NCBI GenBank assembly: GCA_030613445.1 | Contig: JAUWLY010000090.1 | Location: 1-9,681 of the forward strand | Origin: Candidatus Stahliibacteriota bacterium | Lineage (GTDB): Bacteria > Hydrothermota > Tepidihabitantia > SM23-42 | DNA: 9,681 bases | Direction: 5' to 3' | In this document: positions 1 to 6,092 of the stretch, piece by piece | Numbering within the stretch: the stretch's first letter is position 1 | Layout: the number at the start of each line of letters is the position of its first letter | Position numbers and translations under genes: made by a program | Notes under the pieces: model-generated | Told to the model about the DNA's origin: nothing | The model's input: only the letters and a program-made list of their open reading frames with translations | The model's database searches: none

Positions 1-634
1 AGGTTGTCCCGCCGTAGGTCCTGGTCCAGAGAGTATCCCCGGAGGCATTGGTCTTGATGAGGTAGACATCATCCCAGCCTGCCCCGTGGGAGTAAGTGTG
101 TCCTGCGATGATGTATCCGCCATCCGAGGTCTGCTGGACAGATTGGCCACAAGCGTACGCGTCGTAGGTGCGGGTCCAGAGGGTATCTCCTAAGGCATTC
201 GTCTTGATGAGATAGACAACGTACGACGTCAGCGTCTGCCCTGCAATGATGTATCCGCCATCCGAGGTCTGTTGGACAGAGAATCCTATATCAGAGTACC
301 CCCCGCCGTAGGTCCTGGTCCAGAGGGTATCCCCGAAGACATTGGTCTTGATGAGGTAGACATCCTCGACGCCTGCCCCGAAGGAGCTAGTTCGCCCTAC
401 GATAATGTATCCGCCATCCGAAGTCTGCTGCACAGCGTAGCCGTAATCCCAGCTCGTTCCACCATAGGTCCTCATCCATGTCTGCTGAGCATAGGAGAGA
501 GAAAAAAGGAGATGACCGAAGAGTACCGCACTAGCGATTTTCATTGTGCTTCGTTTTCGTATTATTGCTGCTGTATTTTCTACATACACCATAAGGCTAT
601 TCAGTATTATGAAATATGTCGCTCTTGGTTTCAT
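1..634 (-). CDS. Secreted beta-propeller-like repeat protein, N-terminal part (3' end outside window)
   Basis: The reading frame is open on the minus strand to the window edge (211 codons visible). After an N-terminal export region it contains blades of 48-52 residues, each opening with W-T/M-R-T-Y-(G-G) and carrying QQTSDGGYIIAG and an aspartate-rich strand before the next tryptophan. Four blade starts are visible, near 478, 322, 178 and 28. Such repeats are known from secreted proteins of uncultured FCB lineages and probably fold as a beta-propeller; no enzymatic motif is seen. The start is ambiguous. ATG at 634 has an AGGAGG Shine-Dalgarno (639-644) four bases upstream, matching the spacing in neighbouring genes. 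An in-frame ATG at 544 instead begins a classic signal peptide (MKIASAVLFGHLLFSLSYA) but has no good ribosome site. The 634 start is chosen on ribosome-site strength. The gene is divergent from the regulator at 786. It is a paralog of 3830-5191 but visibly richer in G+C. Ligand and function are unknown. Confidence 0.85.
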   Translation of the reverse strand, partial: MKPRATYFIILNSLMVYVENTAAIIRKRSTMKIASAVLFGHLLFSLSYAQQTWMRTYGGTSWDYGYAVQQTSDGGYIIVGRTSSFGAGVEDVYLIKTNVFGDTLWTRTYGGGYSDIGFSVQQTSDGGYIIAGQTLTSYVVYLIKTNALGDTLWTRTYDAYACGQSVQQTSDGGYIIAGHTYSHGAGWDDVYLIKTNASGDTLWTRTYGGTT

Positions 635-664
635 ATTTCCTCCTTATATAATATGGATATTATA
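635..664 (-). promoter_or_regulatory. Extended -10 promoter and Shine-Dalgarno for the 1-634 gene
   Basis: On the minus strand a perfect TATAAT (659-664) is preceded by TG and one base, giving an extended -10 (TGTTATAAT). The best -35 at 17-bp spacing (TAGAAG, 682-687) is poor, as is common when the -10 is extended. Transcription would begin near 652, leaving a short leader that carries AGGAGG (639-644) just before ATG at 634. This fits the upstream start better than ATG at 544. Confidence 0.55.
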
Positions 665-747
665 ACAAGCATTGTGTTTGTCTTCTATTTGAAATATGTT
701 AGCAAATCATTGACAGTGTTGCATTTTCTAATGGTTAGTTGTTTCTC

Positions 748-775
748 TTGACGAATATACTAAATTGTGTATAAT
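748..775 (+). promoter_or_regulatory. Sigma-70-type promoter of the SARP-like regulator gene
   Basis: TTGACG (748-753) and a perfect TATAAT (770-775) are separated by 16 bp. The predicted start of transcription is about 781-783, only a few bases before ATG at 786, so the transcript would be essentially leaderless. A GTTGT (738-742) lies just upstream of the -35, reminiscent of the GTTGTC half-site seen upstream of the -35 boxes of the 5191 and 6014 genes. Confidence 0.6.
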
Positions 776-785
776 GTTTCCGCAT

Positions 786-3107
786 ATGAATAACATAAGT
801 CCCCAGACCCGGCTGGAAGTTGTTCGACACTACCTTAATAATGGTGATTCATTAAGAAAGACTGCCCAGAGATTCCATGTTTATTATCCGACCGTGTTCA
901 AATGGGTTAAGTTATATAAGAAAGAAGGTGAAGCAGGACTTTTATCAACCTACAAGCGTCCCTGGAATAGAGCAAAAACGGATTTAGAGGAAAAAATCGC
1001 TCTTCTTAAGGAAAAGGACCCAGGTCTAACAGTTCGGGATGCAAAGGAGATACTCAGACAGCAGGGGATGAAGATTTCCATTAAGGGAATATGGGGAATA
1101 TGGAAAAGATATGGCTATGCAGGGTTTAATAAAGAGGAATTCGGTCATGATTTTACAGGATATACTGCTTGGTCAAAGGAAGCAAAGAGTAAGTTTGAGA
1201 CTGCAAAAAAAGTTTTTAAGAGCGGTAAAGTAAAAGAATCCGCCAAAATCTTGAATTCAATTCCTTCTTTACCTACCAATAAACTCATTGGTAAAATTCC
1301 TGATAAATTATTGAATTGGAAAAGAAAGACAGAAAAAATGTCATGCTTGATGGGAGAAATTCCACCACATAATTACTTTAAAAAGGGAGAAAAATTATAT
1401 AAGGAGCTAAAGAGAAGAAAGTTGTATCATTCGGCACTCAGAATAGGAGTTATGGAGGTTGTAGCGCTCGCTTGGATTGCATCATCTGAAAAAACATTAG
1501 AAAAAATCGAAAAAGTTAAGCAAATTATTAATTCCCCCGAAGATCGCCATATCCCAGATATCCCAAGGAGGACTTCAGAACTTCTATTTGGACCTCGATT
1601 CAGCCTCCTTATTGAAGAAGGGATTGAATGCACAAGGCTTATGAAACTGAAGAAGGCTGATGAAATAGCTGACACCTGCCGCAGATTGTTAAGAAACAGG
1701 AAATTAATTTCTCCTCTTTCAGTGCTCCAACTTGGAATTATGTATATGAATTTAGAGGATTATAGAAAGGCAGAAAATCTGATTTTACCGGTATTTAAAA
1801 AAGTAGATGAAAAAGAAAAAGAGCAATTGAAACTTCGTCTTGCTAACATATTTGTTGCTAAAGGAGACTGGAGAACGGCAAGCAGATTTTCAAGAGATGC
1901 AAAATTTGGAGCGTGGAGTTCTCTTTCCGGTAAATATCTTTTTTTCTCAAGATTAGCTTTGATAAAAGGAAATTTACAAAAAGCAATTTCTTTATGCATT
2001 GAAATACTTTCACAGTTAAAAAAAGAGGAATTTGACCGGAGGATATTTAGTGGCTTTTTCACCATTGCAAGTGCATATGCCGGTTTGGGAGAAAGAGTCA
2101 AAGCGAAAAAAATACTTACAAAGATCTTACCCTTCTTTAAAAAAAGGAAATTGAAAAAATATATCCATATTATTGAAATTCTCCTTTCTCCAAACAGGTT
2201 AAAATTAAAGAATAAAAAATCAAAAACGAGAAATCAAACTGCTGTTATCAATTTCCTGTCCCCATTTCCTGATTGTCACTTAAACAAAGATCTCCTGCCG
2301 TCTGTTAAACTTGCGCATCTTGTGAGGAATGGGAATTATCTAAAAGCACTTTCTTTCGCAAAGAAAAAATATCTTATGCTACATTTTTACAGATACCTAT
2401 TTTTCTTTCCTGAAACAATAATCCGTCTTCTCGAGAAAGGTAAATCAACTGGGCTTCCCAGAGTGATATTAAAATTACCTATCTTTAATAGAGAAGTCCC
2501 AGTTTATCATATAAAATTTCTCGGTTCTCAAATAGTTTATAAAAATCAAAAGTATTTAGAGGTAAAATTACCACCTAAGAATACTGCCTTTGTAATTCAA
2601 CTTGCCACCAAGACAGGTGGTCCCGGTGAGAAGATATATCTAAAAGATCTGTATAACAACTTCTGGCCCAGGAGTAAGGGTCCTTCACGCAATTTATCAC
2701 ATCTATTAATGAGAATTAAAAAGGCTCTAAAGATACCGAGCCATCTTTTAACCATTTCATCGAAAACGGGGTGTCCCTCCATAATAAATGAGGGTATTTA
2801 TTTTACAACTGATTATCAGGAATTTGAACAAATTCTTGCACAGGCAAAGGCATTGGAGCAGACTGGTGAGTGGCGTTTTGCAAAAAGGGAATACCTGCGG
2901 GCTTTTGAATTATTCAGGGGTGAACCATTCAAGAAAATGTACGATAACTGGTCAGAACAAATGCGCAGGGTGATTCTGGGTAAATTAGAAGATGAGGCAG
3001 TGCACTTTGCAAAGAGTTGTATGGAGCATAAAAATAACACCGATGCCAGAAAGGTACTGAAAAGGATTTTAAAAATAATGCCTGATTCAAAAGAAATTAT
3101 GATATAA
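786..3107 (+). CDS. SARP/BTAD-type transcriptional regulator with transposase-like N-terminal HTH
   Basis: This is a 773-aa predicted cytoplasmic DNA-binding regulator. Residues about 6-53 resemble the helix-turn-helix of IS630/IS3-type transposases (QTRLEVVRHYL, then SLRKTAQRFHV, then VFKWVKLYKKEGEAGL). Residues 70-111 look like the second, winged DNA-binding part of such proteins (DPGLTVRDAKEILRQQG through WKRYGY). No DDE catalytic core follows. Residues about 310-455 are helical and TPR-like (GDWRTASRFSRDA, KGNLQKAISL, GLGERVKAKKIL). Residues 573-655 match the winged helix of SARP/OmpR-type activators (IKFLGSQIVYKNQKYLEVKLP, LKDLYNNFWP, RNLSHLLMRIKKAL). Residues 674-768 match the bacterial transcriptional activation domain (GEWRFAKREYLRAFELFRGEPF, then a helical tail ending in ILKIMPDS). 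There is no P-loop, so it is not a SARP-LAL ATPase. ATG 786 is chosen because the upstream TTG 765 and ATG 774 fall inside the promoter; no Shine-Dalgarno is present. Lysine- and AT-rich. The sensed signal and the targets are unknown. Confidence 0.85.
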   Translation: MNNISPQTRLEVVRHYLNNGDSLRKTAQRFHVYYPTVFKWVKLYKKEGEAGLLSTYKRPWNRAKTDLEEKIALLKEKDPGLTVRDAKEILRQQGMKISIKGIWGIWKRYGYAGFNKEEFGHDFTGYTAWSKEAKSKFETAKKVFKSGKVKESAKILNSIPSLPTNKLIGKIPDKLLNWKRKTEKMSCLMGEIPPHNYFKKGEKLYKELKRRKLYHSALRIGVMEVVALAWIASSEKTLEKIEKVKQIINSPEDRHIPDIPRRTSELLFGPRFSLLIEEGIECTRLMKLKKADEIADTCRRLLRNRKLISPLSVLQLGIMYMNLEDYRKAENLILPVFKKVDEKEKEQLKLRLANIFVAKGDWRTASRFSRDAKFGAWSSLSGKYLFFSRLALIKGNLQKAISLCIEILSQLKKEEFDRRIFSGFFTIASAYAGLGERVKAKKILTKILPFFKKRKLKKYIHIIEILLSPNRLKLKNKKSKTRNQTAVINFLSPFPDCHLNKDLLPSVKLAHLVRNGNYLKALSFAKKKYLMLHFYRYLFFFPETIIRLLEKGKSTGLPRVILKLPIFNREVPVYHIKFLGSQIVYKNQKYLEVKLPPKNTAFVIQLATKTGGPGEKIYLKDLYNNFWPRSKGPSRNLSHLLMRIKKALKIPSHLLTISSKTGCPSIINEGIYFTTDYQEFEQILAQAKALEQTGEWRFAKREYLRAFELFRGEPFKKMYDNWSEQMRRVILGKLEDEAVHFAKSCMEHKNNTDARKVLKRILKIMPDSKEIMI

Positions 3108-3127
3108 TTGAGGGGTTTGATTGCTGA

Positions 3128-3162
3128 TTTCCTATCCTCACAGAAGGAGAGAGGATAGGAAA
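3128..3162. repeat. Perfect 12-bp inverted repeat downstream of the regulator
   Basis: The arms 3128-3139 (TTTCCTATCCTC) and 3151-3162 (GAGGATAGGAAA) are perfectly complementary around an 11-nt loop, starting 20 bp after the regulator stop. No T-tract follows on the plus strand, so this is not a canonical intrinsic terminator, although it could stabilise the 3' end of the mRNA. Confidence 0.6.
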
Positions 3163-3164
3163 AA

Positions 3165-3196
3165 GGAAAAAGGTGACAGATCTTGACATTCGACAA
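3165..3196 (+). repeat. Dispersed 32-nt repeat, copy 1
   Basis: This segment (GGAAAAAGGTGACAGATCTT and onward) matches 6093-6124 at 29 of 32 positions. Both copies lie in intergenic DNA in the same orientation. Origin is unknown; it may be the edge of a small non-autonomous element. Confidence 0.55.
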
Positions 3197-3211
3197 TGTG
3201 GTTCTGCATGA

Positions 3212-3247
3212 GGAGATTGCCACACTCCCCACTCTCGCTCGCAATGA
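3212..3247. repeat. REP-like GATTGC...GCAATG palindromic element
   Basis: A GC-rich stretch is bounded by GAGATTGCCAC and CTCGCAATGAC, so GATTGC faces GCAATG-type ends. From memory, sequences of the form 'CGTCATTGCGAG...GCAATCTC' are dispersed many times in diverse uncultured bacterial genomes. Only this copy is clear here. A short CGTCATTGCC fragment near 6201-6210 may be related. Confidence 0.4.
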
Positions 3248-3277
3248 CCCCGATTAGATACTACGTGTCTAACGGGG
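3248..3277. repeat. Stable hairpin next to the REP-like element
   Basis: CCCCGATTAGATAC (3248-3261) and GTGTCTAACGGGG (3265-3277) pair over 13 bp with one bulged A and one G-U-type pair around a TAC loop. There is no T-tract on either side. It may act as a transcription barrier between the regulator and the downstream region, or be part of the adjacent dispersed repeat. Confidence 0.5.
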
Positions 3278-3307
3278 CAGGCATAATAAAATTAACTCTG
3301 AGAATTA

Positions 3308-3335
3308 TTGACTAAATCAAGAAAATGACTATAAT
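3308..3335 (+). promoter_or_regulatory. Strong orphan sigma-70-type promoter
   Basis: TTGACT (3308-3313) and a perfect TATAAT (3330-3335) are separated by 16 bp. No coding sequence follows on the plus strand. The first recognisable downstream feature is the tRNA-Arg 5' half at 3448, about 105 nt past the expected start of transcription. It may be the relic promoter of that tRNA gene, or drive an unrecognised small RNA. Confidence 0.45.
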
Positions 3336-3398
3336 ACAAAATATAGGTACTAGATTTAAGATAATAGATTCTAGTGGAAAAAGTTGTGTTTGATTATC

Positions 3399-3431
3399 AA
3401 TTTGGAGCTTGTTTCTTGAAATTTGGAACTT
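3399..3431. repeat. Short direct repeat AATTTGGAGCTT/AATTTGGAACTT
   Basis: Two 12-nt copies (3399-3410 and 3420-3431) differ at one position and are 21 bp apart. They lie between the orphan promoter and a small CCCC-GAAA-GGGG hairpin with a GNRA tetraloop (3432-3443). No function is assigned. Confidence 0.4.
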
Positions 3432-3447
3432 CCCCGAAAGGGGTCTT

Positions 3448-3488
3448 ACGCCTGTAGCTCAGTTGGATAGAGCAACGGATTTCTAATT
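3448..3488 (+). pseudogene. tRNA-Arg(UCU) remnant, 5' half only
   Basis: The segment follows the tRNA plan. A 7-nt acceptor 5' strand (ACGCCTG) is followed by TA, D-stem GCTC, D-loop AGTTGGATA, D-stem GAGC, A, anticodon strand ACGGA and the loop TTTCTAA with anticodon TCT. It then diverges: TTCAA replaces the expected TCCGT, and no variable region, T-arm or 3' acceptor strand (CAGGCGT) is found in the following 340 bp. It cannot fold as a full tRNA. It is most likely a deletion or insertion scar, or a fragment left by an element that recombined at the anticodon stem. Confidence 0.6.
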
Positions 3489-3717
3489 CAAAAAATCCAC
3501 ATTCAGAAAACCTCGAAATCTCAGCAAGTTGTTGTAAAATAAGGCTTTGCAGCATGTCAAAGATCATTCTGTGAATTCTGTCCATTTGAAGGAATTCTCT
3601 GTAATATTTAGTGGCATCGATAGATTACGGGGTTCCGGGGCCCCCATTCAGTTTTTGTCGTTCTTATAAAAAATGAGTGGGGAAAAGGGGGTATCCCCCT
3701 TTGCACTCTTGCTTCTG
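3489..3717. other. Gene-free stretch, hairpin-rich at its right end
   Basis: No convincing gene is found on either strand of this stretch. The right part carries GGGGCCCC and an 8-bp hairpin AAAGGGGG-TAT-CCCCCTTT (3684-3702). Short frames here lack ribosome sites and family resemblance. Nothing assigns a function. Confidence 0.5.
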
Positions 3718-3743
3718 AAAAACAAAAAGTGCCATGTTGGCAC
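3718..3743 (-). terminator. Intrinsic terminator of the propeller gene
   Basis: On the minus strand, GTGCCA-ACA-TGGCAC (a perfect 6-bp stem, 3743-3729) is followed directly by TTTTTGTTTTT (3728-3718). This is a classic rho-independent terminator about 90 nt past the TAA of the gene ending at 3830. Confidence 0.8.
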
Positions 3744-3750
3744 AAATATG

Positions 3751-3827
3751 GCACAAGGTAACATAACGGTTTGCTCCCAAAATACTGGTAGAGCAACGGA
3801 GTTAATAACCGTTGTGTTACCTTGTGC
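3751..3827. repeat. 21-bp imperfect inverted repeat with tRNA-like loop
   Basis: Arms 3751-3771 and 3807-3827 are complementary at 20 of 21 positions. Within the 35-nt loop, TTGCTC (3771-3776) pairs with GAGCAA (3791-3796), giving a nested stem. The right half, TGGTAGAGCAACGGA then TTAATAA then CCGTT (3786-3813), resembles the D-arm and anticodon arm of a tRNA. The repeat starts 3 bp past the stop of the propeller gene, so it would form at the 3' end of that mRNA, ahead of the terminator at 3718-3743. Confidence 0.6.
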
Positions 3828-3829
3828 TG

Positions 3830-5191
3830 TTATTTAACCTTGATTACTTTGTGTGAAATTACTCCATCAATCTCAACAAAGTAGATCCCTGGTTTTATCT
3901 TGTCGGGTAGTACAACTCTTCCAGTGACATCAAAGACTTTGTAGTTCTTGCCTTCGGGGAGAAGAAGAGAACCAGTGATGAGGGTCGATCTAAATATATC
4001 TGCGTAGTTGGATGTACTTCTGCGCTCTTTGACTCCGAGTGTATCTGGTTCCATTTTTAGTAAATAAACATCATCACCTCCAGCCCCGTACGAATTTGTA
4101 GAGCCCACAATAATATAACTGCCATCTGACGTTATCTGCATATCAAAAGCAGCCTCATTAGTATCATTAGCATATACACCTGTCCAAATAGTATCACCCC
4201 ATTCATCCAATTTCACAAGGTAAACGTTACTTCCGTAAGTTCCTCCGTATGAATCTGTCCATCCGGCAACTATATAGCAATTATCTGTTGTCTGTTTTAC
4301 TGGGTATGCCCATTCAGTAAATTCGCCACCATAATTTCTTGTCCATATTGTATCTCCATTGTCATTAAACTTAACAAGAAGAAAATCGCCGTAAATAGCC
4401 CCGAATGATTCTGTATAACCAGAAATTATATAGCTTGTATCATTAATCGGCTCAACATGCGATGCCAGATCATACATAGATCCACCGTACAATCTTGTCC
4501 ACAAGGAATCTCCTTGACTATCTGTCCTAATCACGTATGCACCAGCATTACCAAATGAGCTAGAATAACCGGCGATAATGTAACCTCCATCATAAGTTTC
4601 ACAAATAGAGTAAGCAATGTCAAATAGGGGTCCTCCATACGTTTTCTCCCAGATTCGATTTCCCAATGAATCAGTTTTAATAATGTACACCTCGTACCCT
4701 TGACCAAATGATGACGTCGCGCCAGCAAGTACAAATCCATTATCCGATGTTTTACAGAGTGCGTAACTACGATCAGAGCCATTGCCACCATATGTCCTTG
4801 TCCAAAGTGTATCACCAAGTGTATTAGTTCTCACTAAATACATATCAGCATTTCCCGGACCAAAAGAGTATGTATATCCAGCAATCACATAACCACCATC
4901 GGCAGTCTGTATGCTGGACCATCCAGTTTCATCGTCAGCACCACCATAGGTTTTTTCCCACACAAGATTACCAACCGCATCCACTTTTATGAGATACATA
5001 TCACTGCCACCTGCGCCAAATGATCGGGTCCATCCAGCAATTATGAAACCACCATCTACTGTTTGTTGAACCGAATAACCCATATCATTTCCTGATCCAC
5101 CATATGTTTTTGTCCACAGTGTATCAGGTGCCTGGGCAAATGAAAGTGTAATGAAACATACAATCGATAATACTATCCTAGATTCTTTAAT
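3830..5191 (-). CDS. Secreted seven-bladed propeller protein with T9SS sorting domain
   Basis: This is a 453-aa predicted exported protein. Residues 2-19 form a signal peptide (KESRIVLSIVCFITLSFA, cleavage before QAPD). Seven repeats follow, starting at W26, W78, W130, W181, W231, W283 and W336. Each is about 51 residues with W-x-K/R-x-Y-G-G, D-G-G-Y-I-I-A-G and S-F-G-x-G motifs, matching a seven-bladed beta-propeller. Residues about 405-453 (YKVFDVTGRVV, IKPGIYFVEIDG, SHKVIKVK) are a T9SS type A sorting domain, so the mature protein is probably anchored at or released from the cell surface. No ATG, GTG or TTG occurs in frame between an upstream TAG and residue 37. Starting at that ATG (5083) would remove the signal peptide and most of blade 1. 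ATT at 5191, four bases after GGGGAGG (5196-5202), aligns exactly with the ATG of the 6014 gene in its near-identical leader. It is a paralog of 1-634. Ligand unknown. Confidence 0.85.
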   Translation of the reverse strand: MKESRIVLSIVCFITLSFAQAPDTLWTKTYGGSGNDMGYSVQQTVDGGFIIAGWTRSFGAGGSDMYLIKVDAVGNLVWEKTYGGADDETGWSSIQTADGGYVIAGYTYSFGPGNADMYLVRTNTLGDTLWTRTYGGNGSDRSYALCKTSDNGFVLAGATSSFGQGYEVYIIKTDSLGNRIWEKTYGGPLFDIAYSICETYDGGYIIAGYSSSFGNAGAYVIRTDSQGDSLWTRLYGGSMYDLASHVEPINDTSYIISGYTESFGAIYGDFLLVKFNDNGDTIWTRNYGGEFTEWAYPVKQTTDNCYIVAGWTDSYGGTYGSNVYLVKLDEWGDTIWTGVYANDTNEAAFDMQITSDGSYIIVGSTNSYGAGGDDVYLLKMEPDTLGVKERRSTSNYADIFRSTLITGSLLLPEGKNYKVFDVTGRVVLPDKIKPGIYFVEIDGVISHKVIKVK

Positions 5192-5267
5192 ATGACCTCC
5201 CCTCTATATACTTTTACCTTATAGTAATGATACAGAATATTAATAGTGTTGTCAAGATATAGACAAC
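5192..5267 (-). promoter_or_regulatory. Promoter, operator-like inverted repeat and leader of the propeller gene
   Basis: On the minus strand TTGACA (5255-5250) and TATCAT (5232-5227) are 17 bp apart. The -35 lies inside an inverted repeat GTTGTC-N8-GACAAC (5267-5248), a plausible repressor or activator site. The leader ends in GGGGAGG (5202-5196) before the ATT start. The whole region closely matches 6015-6089 upstream of the next gene, diverging just beyond the inverted repeat. Confidence 0.7.
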
Positions 5268-5282
5268 GGAGGGTAAGTCCGT

Positions 5283-6014
5283 TTATTCCTCCTGAAAAGG
5301 GCTCCCTATTGATTGCATTACTTCTTTTGACATTGTATCTTGTACAAAAATAACTGCACTCATATCACTTACTGGAATAGTATGCGCAAAGGTTAGAACT
5401 GTATCGAGTGTATCTGGATAGGTAAGCTCAAGCGGAAAAGCATATAGCTCCTGACATACCTTTTGAAATGTTATGTATGAACCAGGCAGACTATCCTGCA
5501 GAATAGCTACATAGGCGATGATTTCGCCCTCTGGTATGGTATCCGCGGTAATGATGCTGAAATCCAGGTTACCGGTTGAAGGTGAAGCAGTAGCATTGTT
5601 TATATAGAGATTAAAATATGGTGTTACGGTTCGCGCTACCTCGATCGCCTGTCTAAAAACGTTATCATAGTATGGCGGGCCTTGCTCCCAGACAACGATC
5701 GTGCCGTCGAATATCACATACCACGGGGGAAGTCCGGTATTGTAAAATGCTTCACGCGCCACGGCTACAGGATTCTGATAGGTATTACGGGGGTGATAAG
5801 AGATCACGACAAGTGTATCCCCGTAATCAGCTCCTACCGTATCCATAAGCACTCGCTCCGCGAGTGCACAGAAGGTTCCGAAATCCTCAGTGAAGAGTTC
5901 CGCTAAAACAAAGCGATCGGTTGGTTCAGGAAACTCTATTTCTGGTGCATCAGAACAGATACTTAAGAATAGTAAAATTGCCAATAATGGAACGAATAAT
6001 ATAAGTTTTTTCAT
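5283..6014 (-). CDS. Omp28/thioredoxin-like envelope protein lacking the CxxC pair
   Basis: This is a 243-aa predicted envelope protein. Residues 1-19 are a hydrophobic signal (MKKLILFVPLLAILLFLSI) followed by C20 in L-S-I-C. This is a possible lipobox, although Ile at -1 is atypical. Residues 33-104 resemble the thioredoxin-like domain of Omp28-related outer-membrane proteins (RFVLAELFT, DTLVVISYHP, AFYNTGLPPWYVIFDG). The site where relatives have C-x-x-C reads G46-T-F-C49, so one redox cysteine is missing and oxidoreductase activity is doubtful; the PP before the WYVIFDG strand sits at the cis-Pro position. Residues about 130-240 are a beta-rich tail with no recognised domain and no sorting domain. 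ATG 6014 follows AGAGGGGAAG at normal distance. It sits directly upstream of the propeller gene but that gene has its own promoter, a near copy of this one. Role unknown; an adhesion or structural lipoprotein is possible. Confidence 0.75.
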   Translation of the reverse strand: MKKLILFVPLLAILLFLSICSDAPEIEFPEPTDRFVLAELFTEDFGTFCALAERVLMDTVGADYGDTLVVISYHPRNTYQNPVAVAREAFYNTGLPPWYVIFDGTIVVWEQGPPYYDNVFRQAIEVARTVTPYFNLYINNATASPSTGNLDFSIITADTIPEGEIIAYVAILQDSLPGSYITFQKVCQELYAFPLELTYPDTLDTVLTFAHTIPVSDMSAVIFVQDTMSKEVMQSIGSPFQEE

Positions 6015-6089
6015 ATAACTTCCCCTCTACATACTTTTATCTTCTAATAATGATACGAAATATAATAATGTTGTCAAGGTATAGACAAC
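6015..6089 (-). promoter_or_regulatory. Promoter, operator-like inverted repeat and leader of the Omp28-like gene
   Basis: On the minus strand TTGACA (6077-6072) and TATCAT (6055-6050) are 16 bp apart. The -35 is overlapped by GTTGTC-N8-GACAAC (6089-6070), identical in both half-sites to the 5248-5267 repeat. The Shine-Dalgarno GAGGGGAAG lies within 6020-6028. It is a near duplicate of the propeller gene promoter region. Confidence 0.7.
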
Positions 6090-6092
6090 GGA

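Noticed and set aside
1..480. CRISPR-like or tandem non-coding repeat array
   Set aside because: The 144-156 bp period is a multiple of three, and the frame is open and encodes regular protein blades.
710..738. Promoter from the TTGACA at 710-715 on the plus strand
   Set aside because: At 16-18 bp spacing there is no acceptable -10 sequence. The TTGACG/TATAAT pair at 748-775 is far better.
272..751. Plus-strand open frame antisense to the left-edge gene
   Set aside because: It is the mirror of the repeat-coding minus strand, lacks a ribosome site and has no family resemblance. Its tail runs through the divergent promoters.
786..1140. A transposase gene or insertion sequence
   Set aside because: Only the HTH-like N-terminus resembles a transposase. 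No DDE catalytic region follows, and no terminal inverted repeats or target duplications flank the gene.
3128..3162. Intrinsic terminator of the regulator
   Set aside because: The hairpin is perfect but is followed by purines on the plus strand and lacks a T-tract on either strand.
3448..3530. A complete functional tRNA-Arg
   Set aside because: The anticodon 3' strand, variable region, T-arm and 3' acceptor strand are absent.
3397..3796. Two short minus-strand frames of about 62 codons
   Set aside because: They overlap the tRNA remnant, the hairpins and the terminator, with no ribosome site or recognisable protein motif.
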